DNA of 10,826 bases from Gemmataceae bacterium (lineage in GTDB: Bacteria; Planctomycetota; Planctomycetia; Gemmatales; Gemmataceae). The DNA is taken from positions 1 to 10,826 of the forward strand of contig CANLGS010000065.1 in NCBI GenBank assembly GCA_947490035.1, in the 5' to 3' direction. The position numbers were made by a program, and so were the translations under genes. Below are positions 1 through 6,622 of the stretch, piece by piece; positions within the stretch are counted from its first letter, which is position 1; each line of letters starts with the position of its first letter. Below the pieces are notes generated by a model. That model searched no databases. It had not been told where the DNA came from and worked only from the letters and a program-made list of their open reading frames with translations.

Positions 1-48
1 GCACAGCGCGGCGGCGAGGGTCGCGATTCGGACCGGGCACAGAGGCAT
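1..48 (-). CDS. Possible 5' end of an exported protein gene, cut by the left edge
   Basis: An ATG at bases 48-46 opens a frame that stays open to the left edge and reads MPLCPVRIATLAAALC. One arginine followed by an Ala/Leu-rich stretch fits the start of a Sec or lipoprotein signal peptide, and the Cys at residue 16 could be a lipobox cysteine, although the residues after it are outside the window. No clear Shine-Dalgarno sequence precedes it. It is on the same strand as the rest of the window and lies 126 bases downstream of the secreted-protein gene at 175-879, so it could be the next gene in the same direction. With only 16 codons visible, a chance reading frame is a real alternative. Confidence 0.4.
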   Translation of the reverse strand, partial: MPLCPVRIATLAAALC

Positions 49-174
49 GAGGGACCGACTCCGCGGAAAAGGGATGTCGGTTTAATCGGCCGAACCGGAA
101 CCGCCGGTCGAGGAAAACCGCGCCGGCGGTCGGTTCGTGGCAAGCGGGGCGAAGTGGGTAGCGGCCGCCGCCCG

Positions 175-879
175 TCACTTCTTGGGCAGATCGACCTTGC
201 CGTACTTGACCAGCTTCTGGTCGCCGCTCTGGACCAGCCCGACCCCGGGCGCGTACCACGTGTAGTCCTTGGTCTTCGGCTCCAGCGGCGTCGTCTCCTC
301 GAACTTCACGCAGTTCTTGAACTCGCCCGCCGGCGTCTTCACCGTCTCGCGCACGCCGACCACCTCGGCCCGGTCCATCGCCACCTTCGGCGCCACCTCC
401 TGGTAGAACTTCGACCCGGCCAGCGGCAGGCCCGGCATCATCAGCCCGAACCGCGCGCCGTCCTTGCCGGACAGCCAGCTCCCGTCGTGGCCCGTCACCT
501 TGCCGTCCTTGTACATGTCCACGTCCTCGCCGAAGTAGTACACGCTGTTCGTCCGCTTGCTGATCGCGTAGTAGTTGCGCGACACCTCGACGAGCTTGCC
601 GTCGTTCGTCTCGCGCTCCTCGATCACCCGGCACTCGACCCCGTCCACCGTCTTCGTCTCGTTCAGCACGGTGATGACGTTCCGCTCCTTGCCGTCCTCG
701 AACACGAGCTGGTAGCCCGGTTCGAGGACGAAGTACGGGTTCTTCCCGGTGTGCGCGAGGTCGGCTTTTTCGGCCGAAAAGTCGTCGCTCCACCCGCCGG
801 CGTCGCTCTTCTTGTCGTCCGTCCGGGCGAACCCGGCCAGGGCGAACGCGGCCGCGGCGGCCATTAGCAGGTAACGCAT
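175..879 (-). CDS. Secreted protein of unknown function (possibly DUF3108/TapB-like)
   Basis: This is a 234-residue protein whose function I do not recognise with confidence. Residues 1-18 form a typical signal peptide: MRY, a Leu/Ala-rich core, then an ALAGFA cleavage region, so the mature protein should be periplasmic or cell-surface. The mature part is Lys/Asp/Glu-rich, has no further membrane segment and is probably mostly beta-strand. Two stretches, TPAGEFKNCVKFEET (182-196) and WYAPGVGLVQ (208-217), resemble the C-terminal part of DUF3108/TapB-type secreted proteins as I remember them; that link is tentative. The ATG at 879 is supported by AGAGGA seven bases upstream and by the position of the signal peptide. 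It lies 122 bases after oleD with a hairpin between, so it may be a separate transcript, and a role in hydrocarbon synthesis or export cannot be read from the sequence. Confidence 0.85.
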   Translation of the reverse strand: MRYLLMAAAAAFALAGFARTDDKKSDAGGWSDDFSAEKADLAHTGKNPYFVLEPGYQLVFEDGKERNVITVLNETKTVDGVECRVIEERETNDGKLVEVSRNYYAISKRTNSVYYFGEDVDMYKDGKVTGHDGSWLSGKDGARFGLMMPGLPLAGSKFYQEVAPKVAMDRAEVVGVRETVKTPAGEFKNCVKFEETTPLEPKTKDYTWYAPGVGLVQSGDQKLVKYGKVDLPKK

Positions 880-886
880 CGTGTGG

Positions 887-892
887 TCCTCT
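887..892 (-). promoter_or_regulatory. Shine-Dalgarno site of the secreted-protein gene
   Basis: AGAGGA on the minus strand lies 7 bases before the ATG at 879. It is one of the few clear ribosome binding sites in the window and supports that start codon. Confidence 0.65.
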
Positions 893-900
893 GTGTGTCC

Positions 901-922
901 GACCCGTTCACCCGAACGGGTC
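901..922. other. GC-rich hairpin between oleD and the secreted-protein gene
   Basis: A perfect 9-bp stem (gacccgttc / gaacgggtc) with a 4-base loop lies 79 bases after the oleD stop and 21 bases before the next ATG. Neither side has a T run, so it does not look like a classical intrinsic terminator. It could be a weak terminator, a transcript-stabilising stem, or a regulatory element in the leader of the next gene. Confidence 0.5.
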
Positions 923-1001
923 CGGTCGGTGGCGAGTCTAACCGAGCCCGATGAACGTGACGTGAAGAAGAGATAAGAACGCGTTCATCTCCGGCGCGCG
1001 G

Positions 1002-1994
1002 CTAACCGGCGCGCAGCCGTTCGCCCAGCCGCTTCAGCCCTTCCTCGACGCTCACCTTCGGGTCGTAGCCGAGGTCGCGCCGCGCCGCGGAGATGTCGTA
1101 CCAGTGCGACGTGGACATCTGACTGGCGACGAACCGCGTCATCGCCGGCTCGCCCGACACGAACGGGACGAACCGGTATGCCCACTCCAGCACGCGACCC
1201 GCGAGCCGTGCCTTCCACGCGGACACGGTCTTCGTGACGGGCGGCGCGCCGGCTTCAGACAGCACGCGGTCGATGAACGGCCACAACTCCACCGGTTCGC
1301 CGTTCGAGATGAAGTACGCCTTGCCCGCAGGCGGTGTGCCGATGTCCAGGTGATCCGCCGCGTCGAGCTGCGCCTGCGCCGCGTTGTCGATGTAGGTCAC
1401 GTCCACCTTGATCGGGCGCGTGCCGATGCGATTGAGCTTGCCGGCGCGGGCGGAGGCGATGATGCGCGGGACCAGGTGCGGGTCGCCCGGCCCGAAGATC
1501 AGGTGCGGGCGGAGCGACACCGTGGCGAAGTCCGGGCCGTTCGCGGCGAGAACCGCCTTCTCCGCCTTCGCCTTCGTCTCGGAGTAGTACGCGAGGAAGT
1601 GCTTCGCGTAGGGCAGCGACTCGTTCGCGCCCTCGTTGTCGGCGCCCGCGTGAACGACGCTCGGCGTGGACGTATACACCAACCGCCGCACGCCCTGCGA
1701 CTTGCACGCGGCGATCACGTTCAGCGTGCCGGTCACGTTCGTGTTGAAGAAGTCCGCGTAGCGGCCCCACACGCCGGCCTTCGCCGCGACGTGGAACACG
1801 ACATCGCACCCCGCCACGGCTTGCTCGACACTCGACAGGTCCGCGAGGTCGCCGAGCGACTGCTCGACGGCGAGTTCGTCGAGCCACGGGTAGCGCGAGC
1901 GGGTAAACGAGCGGACGGAGTCGCCCCGCGCGCGGAGCAGTCGCACGACCGCCCCGCCGAGAAAGCCCCCGCCACCGGTCACCACTGCCTTCAC
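1002..1994 (-). CDS. oleD: OleD, NAD(P)H-dependent 2-alkyl-3-oxoalkanoate reductase
   Basis: OleD reduces the 2-alkyl-3-ketoacid made by OleA to the 2-alkyl-3-hydroxyacid. The protein is an extended short-chain dehydrogenase (NAD-dependent epimerase/dehydratase type, 3-beta-HSD-like). Visible marks are the Rossmann loop TGGGGFLG (residues 6-13), the acidic GDL (48-50) that follows the third strand, the active-site STPS region (109-112) and the catalytic YxxxK as Y137-SET-K141. Its 330 residues match characterised OleD proteins. I chose the GTG at 1994 over the GTG at 2015 because GGAGG sits seven bases upstream of it and it forms a 4-base GTGA overlap with the oleC stop, which indicates translational coupling. 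It is the last ole gene in the run. A sterol- or flavonoid-type reductase of the same fold would be the alternative, but the neighbours make OleD far more likely. Confidence 0.93.
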   Translation of the reverse strand: MKAVVTGGGGFLGGAVVRLLRARGDSVRSFTRSRYPWLDELAVEQSLGDLADLSSVEQAVAGCDVVFHVAAKAGVWGRYADFFNTNVTGTLNVIAACKSQGVRRLVYTSTPSVVHAGADNEGANESLPYAKHFLAYYSETKAKAEKAVLAANGPDFATVSLRPHLIFGPGDPHLVPRIIASARAGKLNRIGTRPIKVDVTYIDNAAQAQLDAADHLDIGTPPAGKAYFISNGEPVELWPFIDRVLSEAGAPPVTKTVSAWKARLAGRVLEWAYRFVPFVSGEPAMTRFVASQMSTSHWYDISAARRDLGYDPKVSVEEGLKRLGERLRAG

Positions 1995-3823
1995 GCCTTC
2001 GCCTCCGGGTTCCACTTCGGGCCGAGTTGCTTATCCGCCCACACCGCCAGCTTCTCGCGGAAGATCTTCGAGTTATGCCGCACATCTACGGGGAAACTCT
2101 GATGTTCGAGGAACGTCGTAATGCCGCGGGTGTGCTCGAAACGTGCGCCGGCTTTCTTCAGCCAAGTATCGACAATACGCAAGTTCCAGTGGTACATCTT
2201 CGGGTCGTGAAACTTGTGGAATTCGACGCACAGAACCGGATACGTCACGCCATTTCGCTGCACGCCAACGAGCGCTGTTCTTGCTACGCCATCCACAGTG
2301 TTGAAGATCGGTTCCACCATGTCGGTGAACAACGTACCGTGCGGGGTAACGACGCGGTGCGACTTGCGACCGCAGAACCACAGCCGCCCGCGGTCGTCAA
2401 GATAGCCGACGTCGCCCATGCGGTGCATCACCTCGCCCGTCTTTGAGTCGCGAATCTTCGCCAGCTTGGTGGCGTCGGGCCGGTTGTAGTACGTCCGCGT
2501 CACGACCGGCCCGCGAACGACGAACTCACCGACCTCGCCCGGCGCCGCGAGCAGCGAATCGTCCCACTCCGCGATGGCTTCGTCGCTGATGCGGATGACG
2601 CGAACCTCCATCCCCGCGACCGGGCGGCCGACGCACACGCCCTTGCCCTGTTCGGTGAGCGCTCGCGTTTCGGCGAGTATCTCGCGGCTGCCGATGTTCG
2701 CGACCGGTAGCGCTTCCGTTGCGCCGTAGGGCGTGAACACTTCGGCGCCGTCGGGGAGGAGCGTAACGAACCGTTCGAGGGACGCCGCCGACGCCGGCGC
2801 GCCCGCGGAGATGACGCGCTTTAGGGTCGCGAGCGCGGCTTTGCTTCCTCCCTCTCCCCTTGCGGGAGAGGGTGTCGGCGCTTCGCCGACGGGTGAGGGG
2901 TTAGACTCAACGCGCGATTGGGCTTCACCCCTCACCCGGCTCGAAGACTCGCCACCCTCTCCCGCAAGGGGAGAGGGCAAAGACAACTCGCCCAACCGCC
3001 GAATCACCGCGGGCGAGCCGAACATGTTGGTCACGCGGAACTGATTGATCTGCGCCACCGCCTTGCGCGGGTCGAGCTTTGCCGGGCGCGACGCGTCCAT
3101 GTCGGGGATCACGCACGTCATCCCGAGCGCCGGGCCGAACAGCGCGAACAGCGGGAACGTACACAGGTCGATCTCGCCCGGCGCGATGCCGTAAGTCGAT
3201 TTCAGCAGTTCCACCTGCGCCGCGAAGATGCCGTGCGTGTACACCACGCCCTTCGCGACGCCCGTGCTGCCGCTGGTGAACAGGATCGCAGCCGGCTCCG
3301 TCGCTTCCGATTCGGGAATGCTGTACGCGCCGCGCGTGCGACCGGCGTTCCGCAACCGCGACAACGAGGTGCCGCAGAAGAACCGCCACCGGCCCGCGTT
3401 CACCGTGACGCGAACGCTCTCCTTGGCCCAGCCCAGCACGCGCCGCGCGGCGTGAGCTTTTGCGATCCCAATGAACGCTTCCGGCTGCGCGTCCGCGAGG
3501 CACTTGCCGAGGTTCTTCACGCCCATGCCGGGGTCGATGAGCACCGGCACCGCGCCGACCTTGAACAGCGCGAACGTGAGCGCGAAGAAGTCCGGCGACG
3601 GCGGCACCATGAGCGCGGTTCGCGTGCCGCGCGCGACGCCCGCGGCGCTCAGACCGTGCGCGACGGCGTCGGCGTCCGCGTTCAGTTCGGCGAAGGTGAT
3701 CGCGCGGTGTTCGGTCGGTCGGTCACTATGGACGCGCCCGCGCGGCGCGTGGATGGCGACTTGCGTGGGCTGCTGCGCCGCCATGCGCGCGAGGTGCGAG
3801 GCGACGTTGAGGGAAGGGAGCAT
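1991..3823 (-). CDS. oleC: OleC, beta-lactone synthetase (ANL/AMP-ligase family)
   Basis: OleC uses ATP to convert the 2-alkyl-3-hydroxyacid from OleD into a cis-beta-lactone, the substrate of OleB. It is an acyl-adenylate-forming enzyme: the P-loop motif LFTSGSTGVAKG is at residues 181-192, the A5 motif TPYGATEAL at 364-372, the A7-type GDVGYLDDRGRLWFCGR at 470-486, and the C-terminal lysine candidate is K586 in RHNSKIFREK. The ATG at 3823 is one base after the stop of the protease gene, so translation is probably coupled; an upstream ATG at 3868 would overlap that gene and adds a poor N-terminus. The 610 residues exceed the usual ~550 because residues about 282-328, rich in Pro, Gly, Ser and Arg, are encoded by a palindromic repeat. 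Without them the protein is ~564 residues. The insert falls just before the TLKRVISAGAP strand, probably in a surface loop, and no catalytic motif is interrupted. Confidence 0.93.
   Translation of the reverse strand: MLPSLNVASHLARMAAQQPTQVAIHAPRGRVHSDRPTEHRAITFAELNADADAVAHGLSAAGVARGTRTALMVPPSPDFFALTFALFKVGAVPVLIDPGMGVKNLGKCLADAQPEAFIGIAKAHAARRVLGWAKESVRVTVNAGRWRFFCGTSLSRLRNAGRTRGAYSIPESEATEPAAILFTSGSTGVAKGVVYTHGIFAAQVELLKSTYGIAPGEIDLCTFPLFALFGPALGMTCVIPDMDASRPAKLDPRKAVAQINQFRVTNMFGSPAVIRRLGELSLPSPLAGEGGESSSRVRGEAQSRVESNPSPVGEAPTPSPARGEGGSKAALATLKRVISAGAPASAASLERFVTLLPDGAEVFTPYGATEALPVANIGSREILAETRALTEQGKGVCVGRPVAGMEVRVIRISDEAIAEWDDSLLAAPGEVGEFVVRGPVVTRTYYNRPDATKLAKIRDSKTGEVMHRMGDVGYLDDRGRLWFCGRKSHRVVTPHGTLFTDMVEPIFNTVDGVARTALVGVQRNGVTYPVLCVEFHKFHDPKMYHWNLRIVDTWLKKAGARFEHTRGITTFLEHQSFPVDVRHNSKIFREKLAVWADKQLGPKWNPEAKA
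2002..2006 (-). promoter_or_regulatory. Shine-Dalgarno site that decides the oleD start
   Basis: GGAGG on the minus strand, inside the last codons of oleC, is spaced 7 bases from the GTG at 1994. It decides between the two in-frame GTG codons (2015 and 1994). Confidence 0.75.
2839..2982. repeat. Palindromic repeat element inserted in frame in oleC
   Basis: Two perfect 25-bp inverted arms, 2850-2874 and 2953-2977, each contain the core ctctccccttgcgggagag or its complement. Shorter pairs nest inside: an 11-bp pair (2891-2901 with 2927-2937) and a 7-bp hairpin (2874-2880 with 2884-2890). The outermost ctttg/caaag pair widens the element to about 144 bp, a multiple of three. The coding strand of oleC reads through it as segments such as LPSPLAGEGG and PTPSPARGEGG. 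This resembles the high-copy palindromes of many GC-rich bacteria and behaves like the protein-coding palindromic elements described in Rickettsia. The exact insertion boundaries cannot be fixed from one sequence. Confidence 0.88.
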
Positions 3824-3824
3824 G

Positions 3825-4238
3825 TCATTCGACTTCGCTGATGATGCCGTTCGGATCGCGCGGCACAATCTGGTTCTTGCCGCAGTCCACGATCAGGTCG
3901 AGGTCTTCCATCACGATCGCGCCGATCAGTGCGTCCGTGCGGTTCGGTTCGACGACCGCGTTGAACACGCTGCCGCGCCCGAGCAACTGCACGAACGCGT
4001 CGTTCACCATGTCGCGCGTCCCGCTCCGCTTGTCACCGTACTGAACAGTCACTTGACCAGACACCGGCAGGCCAAGCAGGTCGGCCACACCCTTCGGGAG
4101 TACAAGGCGCGTCGCCCCAGTATCGACCACGCCCTGAAGCGCGATACGCCGAATCTTGTCGGGTGCGATATTGCCTCGCGCCGCTTGCTGAACGTCGTAG
4201 TAGTTCGACAACTCGAACGTCACGATCACGCGTCCCAT
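3825..4238 (-). CDS. Retropepsin-like (clan AA) aspartic protease, single domain
   Basis: This 137-residue protein has the half-pepsin signature of clan AA: a hydrophobic strand and D-T-G at residues 39-41 in GVVDTGATRLVLP, then a second hydrophobic segment ALIGAIVMEDLDLIVD (103-118) in the place of the usual LLGMDFL motif. Members of this fold dimerise, with one Asp from each subunit forming the active site. There is no signal peptide or membrane segment, so it should be cytoplasmic. The ATG at 4238 is preceded by AAGAGG with a 6-base spacer; a longer frame opening at 4388 lies inside oleB and adds low-complexity residues. It starts 10 bases after oleB and ends one base before oleC, so it is co-translated with the ole genes. 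Its substrate is unknown. Small proteins of this type are common in bacteria with no known target, so an ole-specific role is inference from position only. Confidence 0.85.
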   Translation of the reverse strand: MGRVIVTFELSNYYDVQQAARGNIAPDKIRRIALQGVVDTGATRLVLPKGVADLLGLPVSGQVTVQYGDKRSGTRDMVNDAFVQLLGRGSVFNAVVEPNRTDALIGAIVMEDLDLIVDCGKNQIVPRDPNGIISEVE

Positions 4239-4244
4239 GACGAA

Positions 4245-4250
4245 CCTCTT
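4245..4250 (-). promoter_or_regulatory. Shine-Dalgarno site of the protease gene, overlapping the oleB stop
   Basis: AAGAGG on the minus strand begins within the oleB TAA (4251-4249) and lies 6 bases before the ATG at 4238. This indicates reinitiation by ribosomes finishing oleB. Confidence 0.7.
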
Positions 4251-5217
4251 ACGTGTTGAGAGGATACCGCTGCAAGAACTCCCACACGCGCATGATGGCG
4301 AGTTCGCCGGCGTCGTCCAGGAGGTAGTGCCCGCAGTCGGGCCACGTGTACGCCTCCGCGTGCGGGAAGTGCCGCTTCCACTCCGCAAGGAAGTGGTGGT
4401 CGAACACGAAGTCCTTCATCCCCCACAAGAGCAGCGTCGGCGTGTTCGCGAACTTCACCAGTGACGCCGCGGTGTCACTCACGATGTCGTAGCCTTCATC
4501 GCTCGGCTTCAGCGGGATCGTCTGCACGAACTTCAGCACCGCGACGCGATGTGCCGCCGAGTCGTAGGGCGCGAGGTAGCCGGCGCGCACGTTGGCCGGA
4601 AGGGGCCGCTTCGTCACGCACCACTTCGCCGCGTACTTGCAGAATGCGTTGCGCCGGGTGATGAGCCACGCGCCCAGCCGCGTGTTGCGGCCGAGGGCGA
4701 TTGATCGCGGCAACTTCTTCCCCGGCGGCAGCGGGAACGCGCCGGTGTTCGACGCTACTATCCGTTTGACCCGCTCGGGGTGCCTGGCGGCGAACCCCAT
4801 GCCGATCATGCCGCCCCAGTCGTGCAGCACGAGCGTGAGGTCTTTGGTCAGGCCGCGCTCTTGAAGCAACCATTCGAGGTCGTCGATGCGGCTCTTCAGC
4901 GAGTAGTCGTATTTGCTCACGGGCGGCTTGTCGGAGAGGCCGCAGCCGATGTGATCGGGCACGACGCAGCGGTACGACTCGCGCAGCGACAGCACCAGGT
5001 TGCGGTAGTAGAAGCTCCACGTCGGGTTGCCGTGCAGCATCACGACCGTCTCGCCGGCACCTTCGTCGAGGTAGCTCATGCGCAGCCCGCGCCGCGCCGC
5101 GATTCGCGGGAGGAACGGGTACAGCGGCATCGCCGGGTTCGGGAACGGCGGCGTGTCGTCGTCGGAAGGGAGCGAGGTCGTGCGAAGCGGCGGGGGCGGG
5201 TCGGAAGTGTTGCTCAT
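4249..5217 (-). CDS. oleB: OleB, beta-lactone decarboxylase (alpha/beta-hydrolase)
   Basis: OleB opens and decarboxylates the cis-beta-lactone from OleC to give the cis-olefin and CO2, the last step of the pathway. The 322-residue protein is of the haloalkane-dehalogenase type. HGNPTWS (62-68) carries the oxyanion/Asn element, HDWGG (132-136) supplies the nucleophile D133 with W134 beside it, an acid is likely D269 in GMKDFVFD, and H297 in CGHYLLDD completes the triad. The first ~30 residues are Pro-rich and low-complexity, beyond the usual ~300-residue family length. The ATG at 5217 has no clear Shine-Dalgarno sequence, and M30 (base 5130) is a possible alternative start. In other bacteria OleB, OleC and OleD assemble into one complex, and in some actinobacteria OleB is fused to OleC; here the two are separate, with the protease gene between them. 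A true haloalkane dehalogenase is unlikely given the neighbours. Confidence 0.92.
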   Translation of the reverse strand: MSNTSDPPPPLRTTSLPSDDDTPPFPNPAMPLYPFLPRIAARRGLRMSYLDEGAGETVVMLHGNPTWSFYYRNLVLSLRESYRCVVPDHIGCGLSDKPPVSKYDYSLKSRIDDLEWLLQERGLTKDLTLVLHDWGGMIGMGFAARHPERVKRIVASNTGAFPLPPGKKLPRSIALGRNTRLGAWLITRRNAFCKYAAKWCVTKRPLPANVRAGYLAPYDSAAHRVAVLKFVQTIPLKPSDEGYDIVSDTAASLVKFANTPTLLLWGMKDFVFDHHFLAEWKRHFPHAEAYTWPDCGHYLLDDAGELAIMRVWEFLQRYPLNT

Positions 5218-5245
5218 GGTTTGAGAGTGGTCCGCTCGCGGTCTT

Positions 5246-5368
5246 GAGTGTAGCCATCACGCTCCGCGTGATGCTCTTCGAGAATGTAAGACACACAAAG
5301 ACCATCACGCGGAGCGTGATGACTACACTCGGAGACACAAAGACCATCACGCGGAGCGTGATGACTAC
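5246..5368. repeat. REP/BIME-like palindromes between oleA and oleB
   Basis: Three copies of a 19-base palindrome (catcacgc, 3-base loop, gcgtgatg) lie at 5255-5273, 5303-5321 and 5345-5363. The first is in the opposite orientation to the other two (loop tcc versus gga). Copies 2 and 3 sit in a 34-base perfect direct repeat (5293-5326 and 5335-5368), and copies 1 and 2 form a 28-base inverted pair with one mismatch (5246-5273 and 5303-5330). The array begins immediately after the oleA stop codon and fills most of the 151-base gap before oleB. In RNA each copy would fold into a strong hairpin, so it may affect mRNA stability or partial termination between the two genes. Confidence 0.9.
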
Positions 5369-6526
5369 TCACCACTCCAGCCCGAGCATCAGGCAGTTCA
5401 GCCCGCTGCCGATGCCAAGGAAGCCGACGCGGTCGCCGGGCATCAGGAACTCGCGCTCCTCCGCGATGGCCGCGGTGATGGGCAGCGACACCGTGCCGAT
5501 GTTGCCCAGGTACTCGAACGTGCTGAACTCCTTTTCCTTCGGCACGCCGATGGCCTTCAGCACCGCGTCGCGGTGGCCGGCGCCGACCTGGTGGCAAATC
5601 ACCTTGTCGAGGTAGTCGGCGCGCCAGCCGAACTTGGTCATGAACTTCTGCCACGTACGGTTGCCGAGTTCGACGCCGTACTTCAGCACCTCGCCGGCGT
5701 GCGTCTCCATGAACGGGATCATCACGTGCCGCATGCCGAGATCGACGCCGCGCTGTACGATCGCGTTCGCGCCGACGACGCCCTTCTGAACCAGACCCGC
5801 GGCGTTGTGGCCGAGGACGCGTTCGACGGTCCCGACCGCGGTCGGCAGGATGGACTGAAGCCCCCACTTGCAGAGCGAGTGGTGCTGCGGGGCGTTCTGC
5901 GTCACGCCGCCGAGCAGCTTCCGGCGCTTCTCGCGCGACAACTCTTCGCTGACGACCAGCACCGCGACCGCACCGCTACCGCCGGTGAGCGTCGCGATGC
6001 TCTCGCGGAACAGCTCGACCGACTTCGTGCGCACCATCCGGTCGATGACGTTTTCGTTGATCTCGCGCGACGTTTCCGCGGACACCACCAGCCCGGCTTG
6101 CGCCTGCCCGAGTTCGATCTTGTTCGCGATCTCGACGATGCCGTTCAGCACGCCGAGGCACGCGTTCGACAGGTCGAAGATGGCAGCGTTCGGGTTGATC
6201 TTGAGTTCGTGCGCGACGGCGCACGCGGTGGCCGGCTCGAAGTTCTCGCGGCACACGCCGGCGTAGATGAGCACGTCGATCTCGTCGGCGGTCATGTCGG
6301 CGGCGGCGAGCGCCTTCTTCCCGGCGGCGGCGGCGCCCTTCGACAGCGGGTAGCCCGGCTCCCACCACCGGCGCTCGCTGATGCCGGTGAGGAGTTCCAA
6401 CTGCCCCGGCGACATCTTGAGCGCCTGGTACACCGGCGCCAGCCGCGACTCCAGTTCGGCGGTGGACACCACCACCGGCGGGAGTTCGTACCCGATCGCT
6501 TCCAGGTGAACGCGGTTGTATTTCAT
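5369..6526 (-). CDS. oleA: OleA, head-to-head acyl-CoA condensing thiolase
   Basis: OleA performs the non-decarboxylative Claisen condensation of two long-chain acyl-CoAs to a 2-alkyl-3-ketoacid, the first committed step. It is a thiolase-superfamily (KAS III-like) protein of 385 residues with the catalytic C123 in LSNACLGVLNG, H312 in CHQVGAGH, N342 in LGNIGTVSLP, and E97 in CRENFEPAT. The Glu-to-Cys (26) and His-to-Asn (30) spacings equal those I recall for the Xanthomonas campestris enzyme (E117, C143, H285, N315 in crystal numbering). The Cys-to-His distance is about 47 residues longer, accounting for the extra length; the surplus seems to lie around residues 222-270. I chose the ATG at 6526 because the frame upstream to 6607 merely translates the palindromic repeat, although no clear Shine-Dalgarno site is seen. 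The C-terminus GIGSGLN (371-377) is typical. Its substrates here may be polyenoic chains from the adjacent synthase. Confidence 0.94.
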   Translation of the reverse strand: MKYNRVHLEAIGYELPPVVVSTAELESRLAPVYQALKMSPGQLELLTGISERRWWEPGYPLSKGAAAAGKKALAAADMTADEIDVLIYAGVCRENFEPATACAVAHELKINPNAAIFDLSNACLGVLNGIVEIANKIELGQAQAGLVVSAETSREINENVIDRMVRTKSVELFRESIATLTGGSGAVAVLVVSEELSREKRRKLLGGVTQNAPQHHSLCKWGLQSILPTAVGTVERVLGHNAAGLVQKGVVGANAIVQRGVDLGMRHVMIPFMETHAGEVLKYGVELGNRTWQKFMTKFGWRADYLDKVICHQVGAGHRDAVLKAIGVPKEKEFSTFEYLGNIGTVSLPITAAIAEEREFLMPGDRVGFLGIGSGLNCLMLGLEW

Positions 6527-6537
6527 GCGGGTCTTTA

Positions 6538-6609
6538 ATGTGGTCCGGTCACTCCGTGACCGGTCTTCTGATCGACAACAAATCCGGTCACGGGGTGACC
6601 GGACCACAT
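6538..6609. repeat. BIME-like inverted repeat between the pfa-like gene and oleA
   Basis: Two 26-base inverted arms (6538-6563 and 6584-6609) match with one mismatch. Each arm also contains its own hairpin, an 8-bp ccggtcac/gtgaccgg palindrome around a 3-base loop, giving a REP-doublet layout. The pair fills most of the 96-base gap between the two genes. On RNA it could form either one long stem or two small hairpins, and it could act as a partial terminator or RNA-stability element. No T run follows. Confidence 0.88.
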
Positions 6610-6622
6610 CAGGTACCGGCTG

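Noticed and set aside
3825..4238. Protease as a remnant of a retroelement or phage
   Set aside because: There is no reverse transcriptase, integrase, capsid or terminase nearby, and the gene is intact with its own ribosome binding site and tight spacing in the operon.
4239..4388. Longer protease frame opening at 4388
   Set aside because: It would overlap the end of oleB by ~140 bases with low-complexity residues, whereas the ATG at 4238 has a good Shine-Dalgarno site.
5293..5368. Possible CRISPR array
   Set aside because: There are only two direct copies with an 8-base spacer, each strongly palindromic, with an inverted third copy and no cas genes; this is a REP-like array.
1104..6538. Plus-strand open frames antisense to oleD, oleC and oleA (1104-2102, 2918-3841, 5573-6538)
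   Set aside because: They mirror genes with clear catalytic motifs and show only the residue bias of antisense frames in high-GC DNA.
6527..6607. ATG/GTG-type start for OleA at 6607
   Set aside because: The extra 27 residues are Arg/Ser-rich and simply translate the palindromic repeat; the protein family begins with MKYNRVHLEAIGYELPP at 6526.
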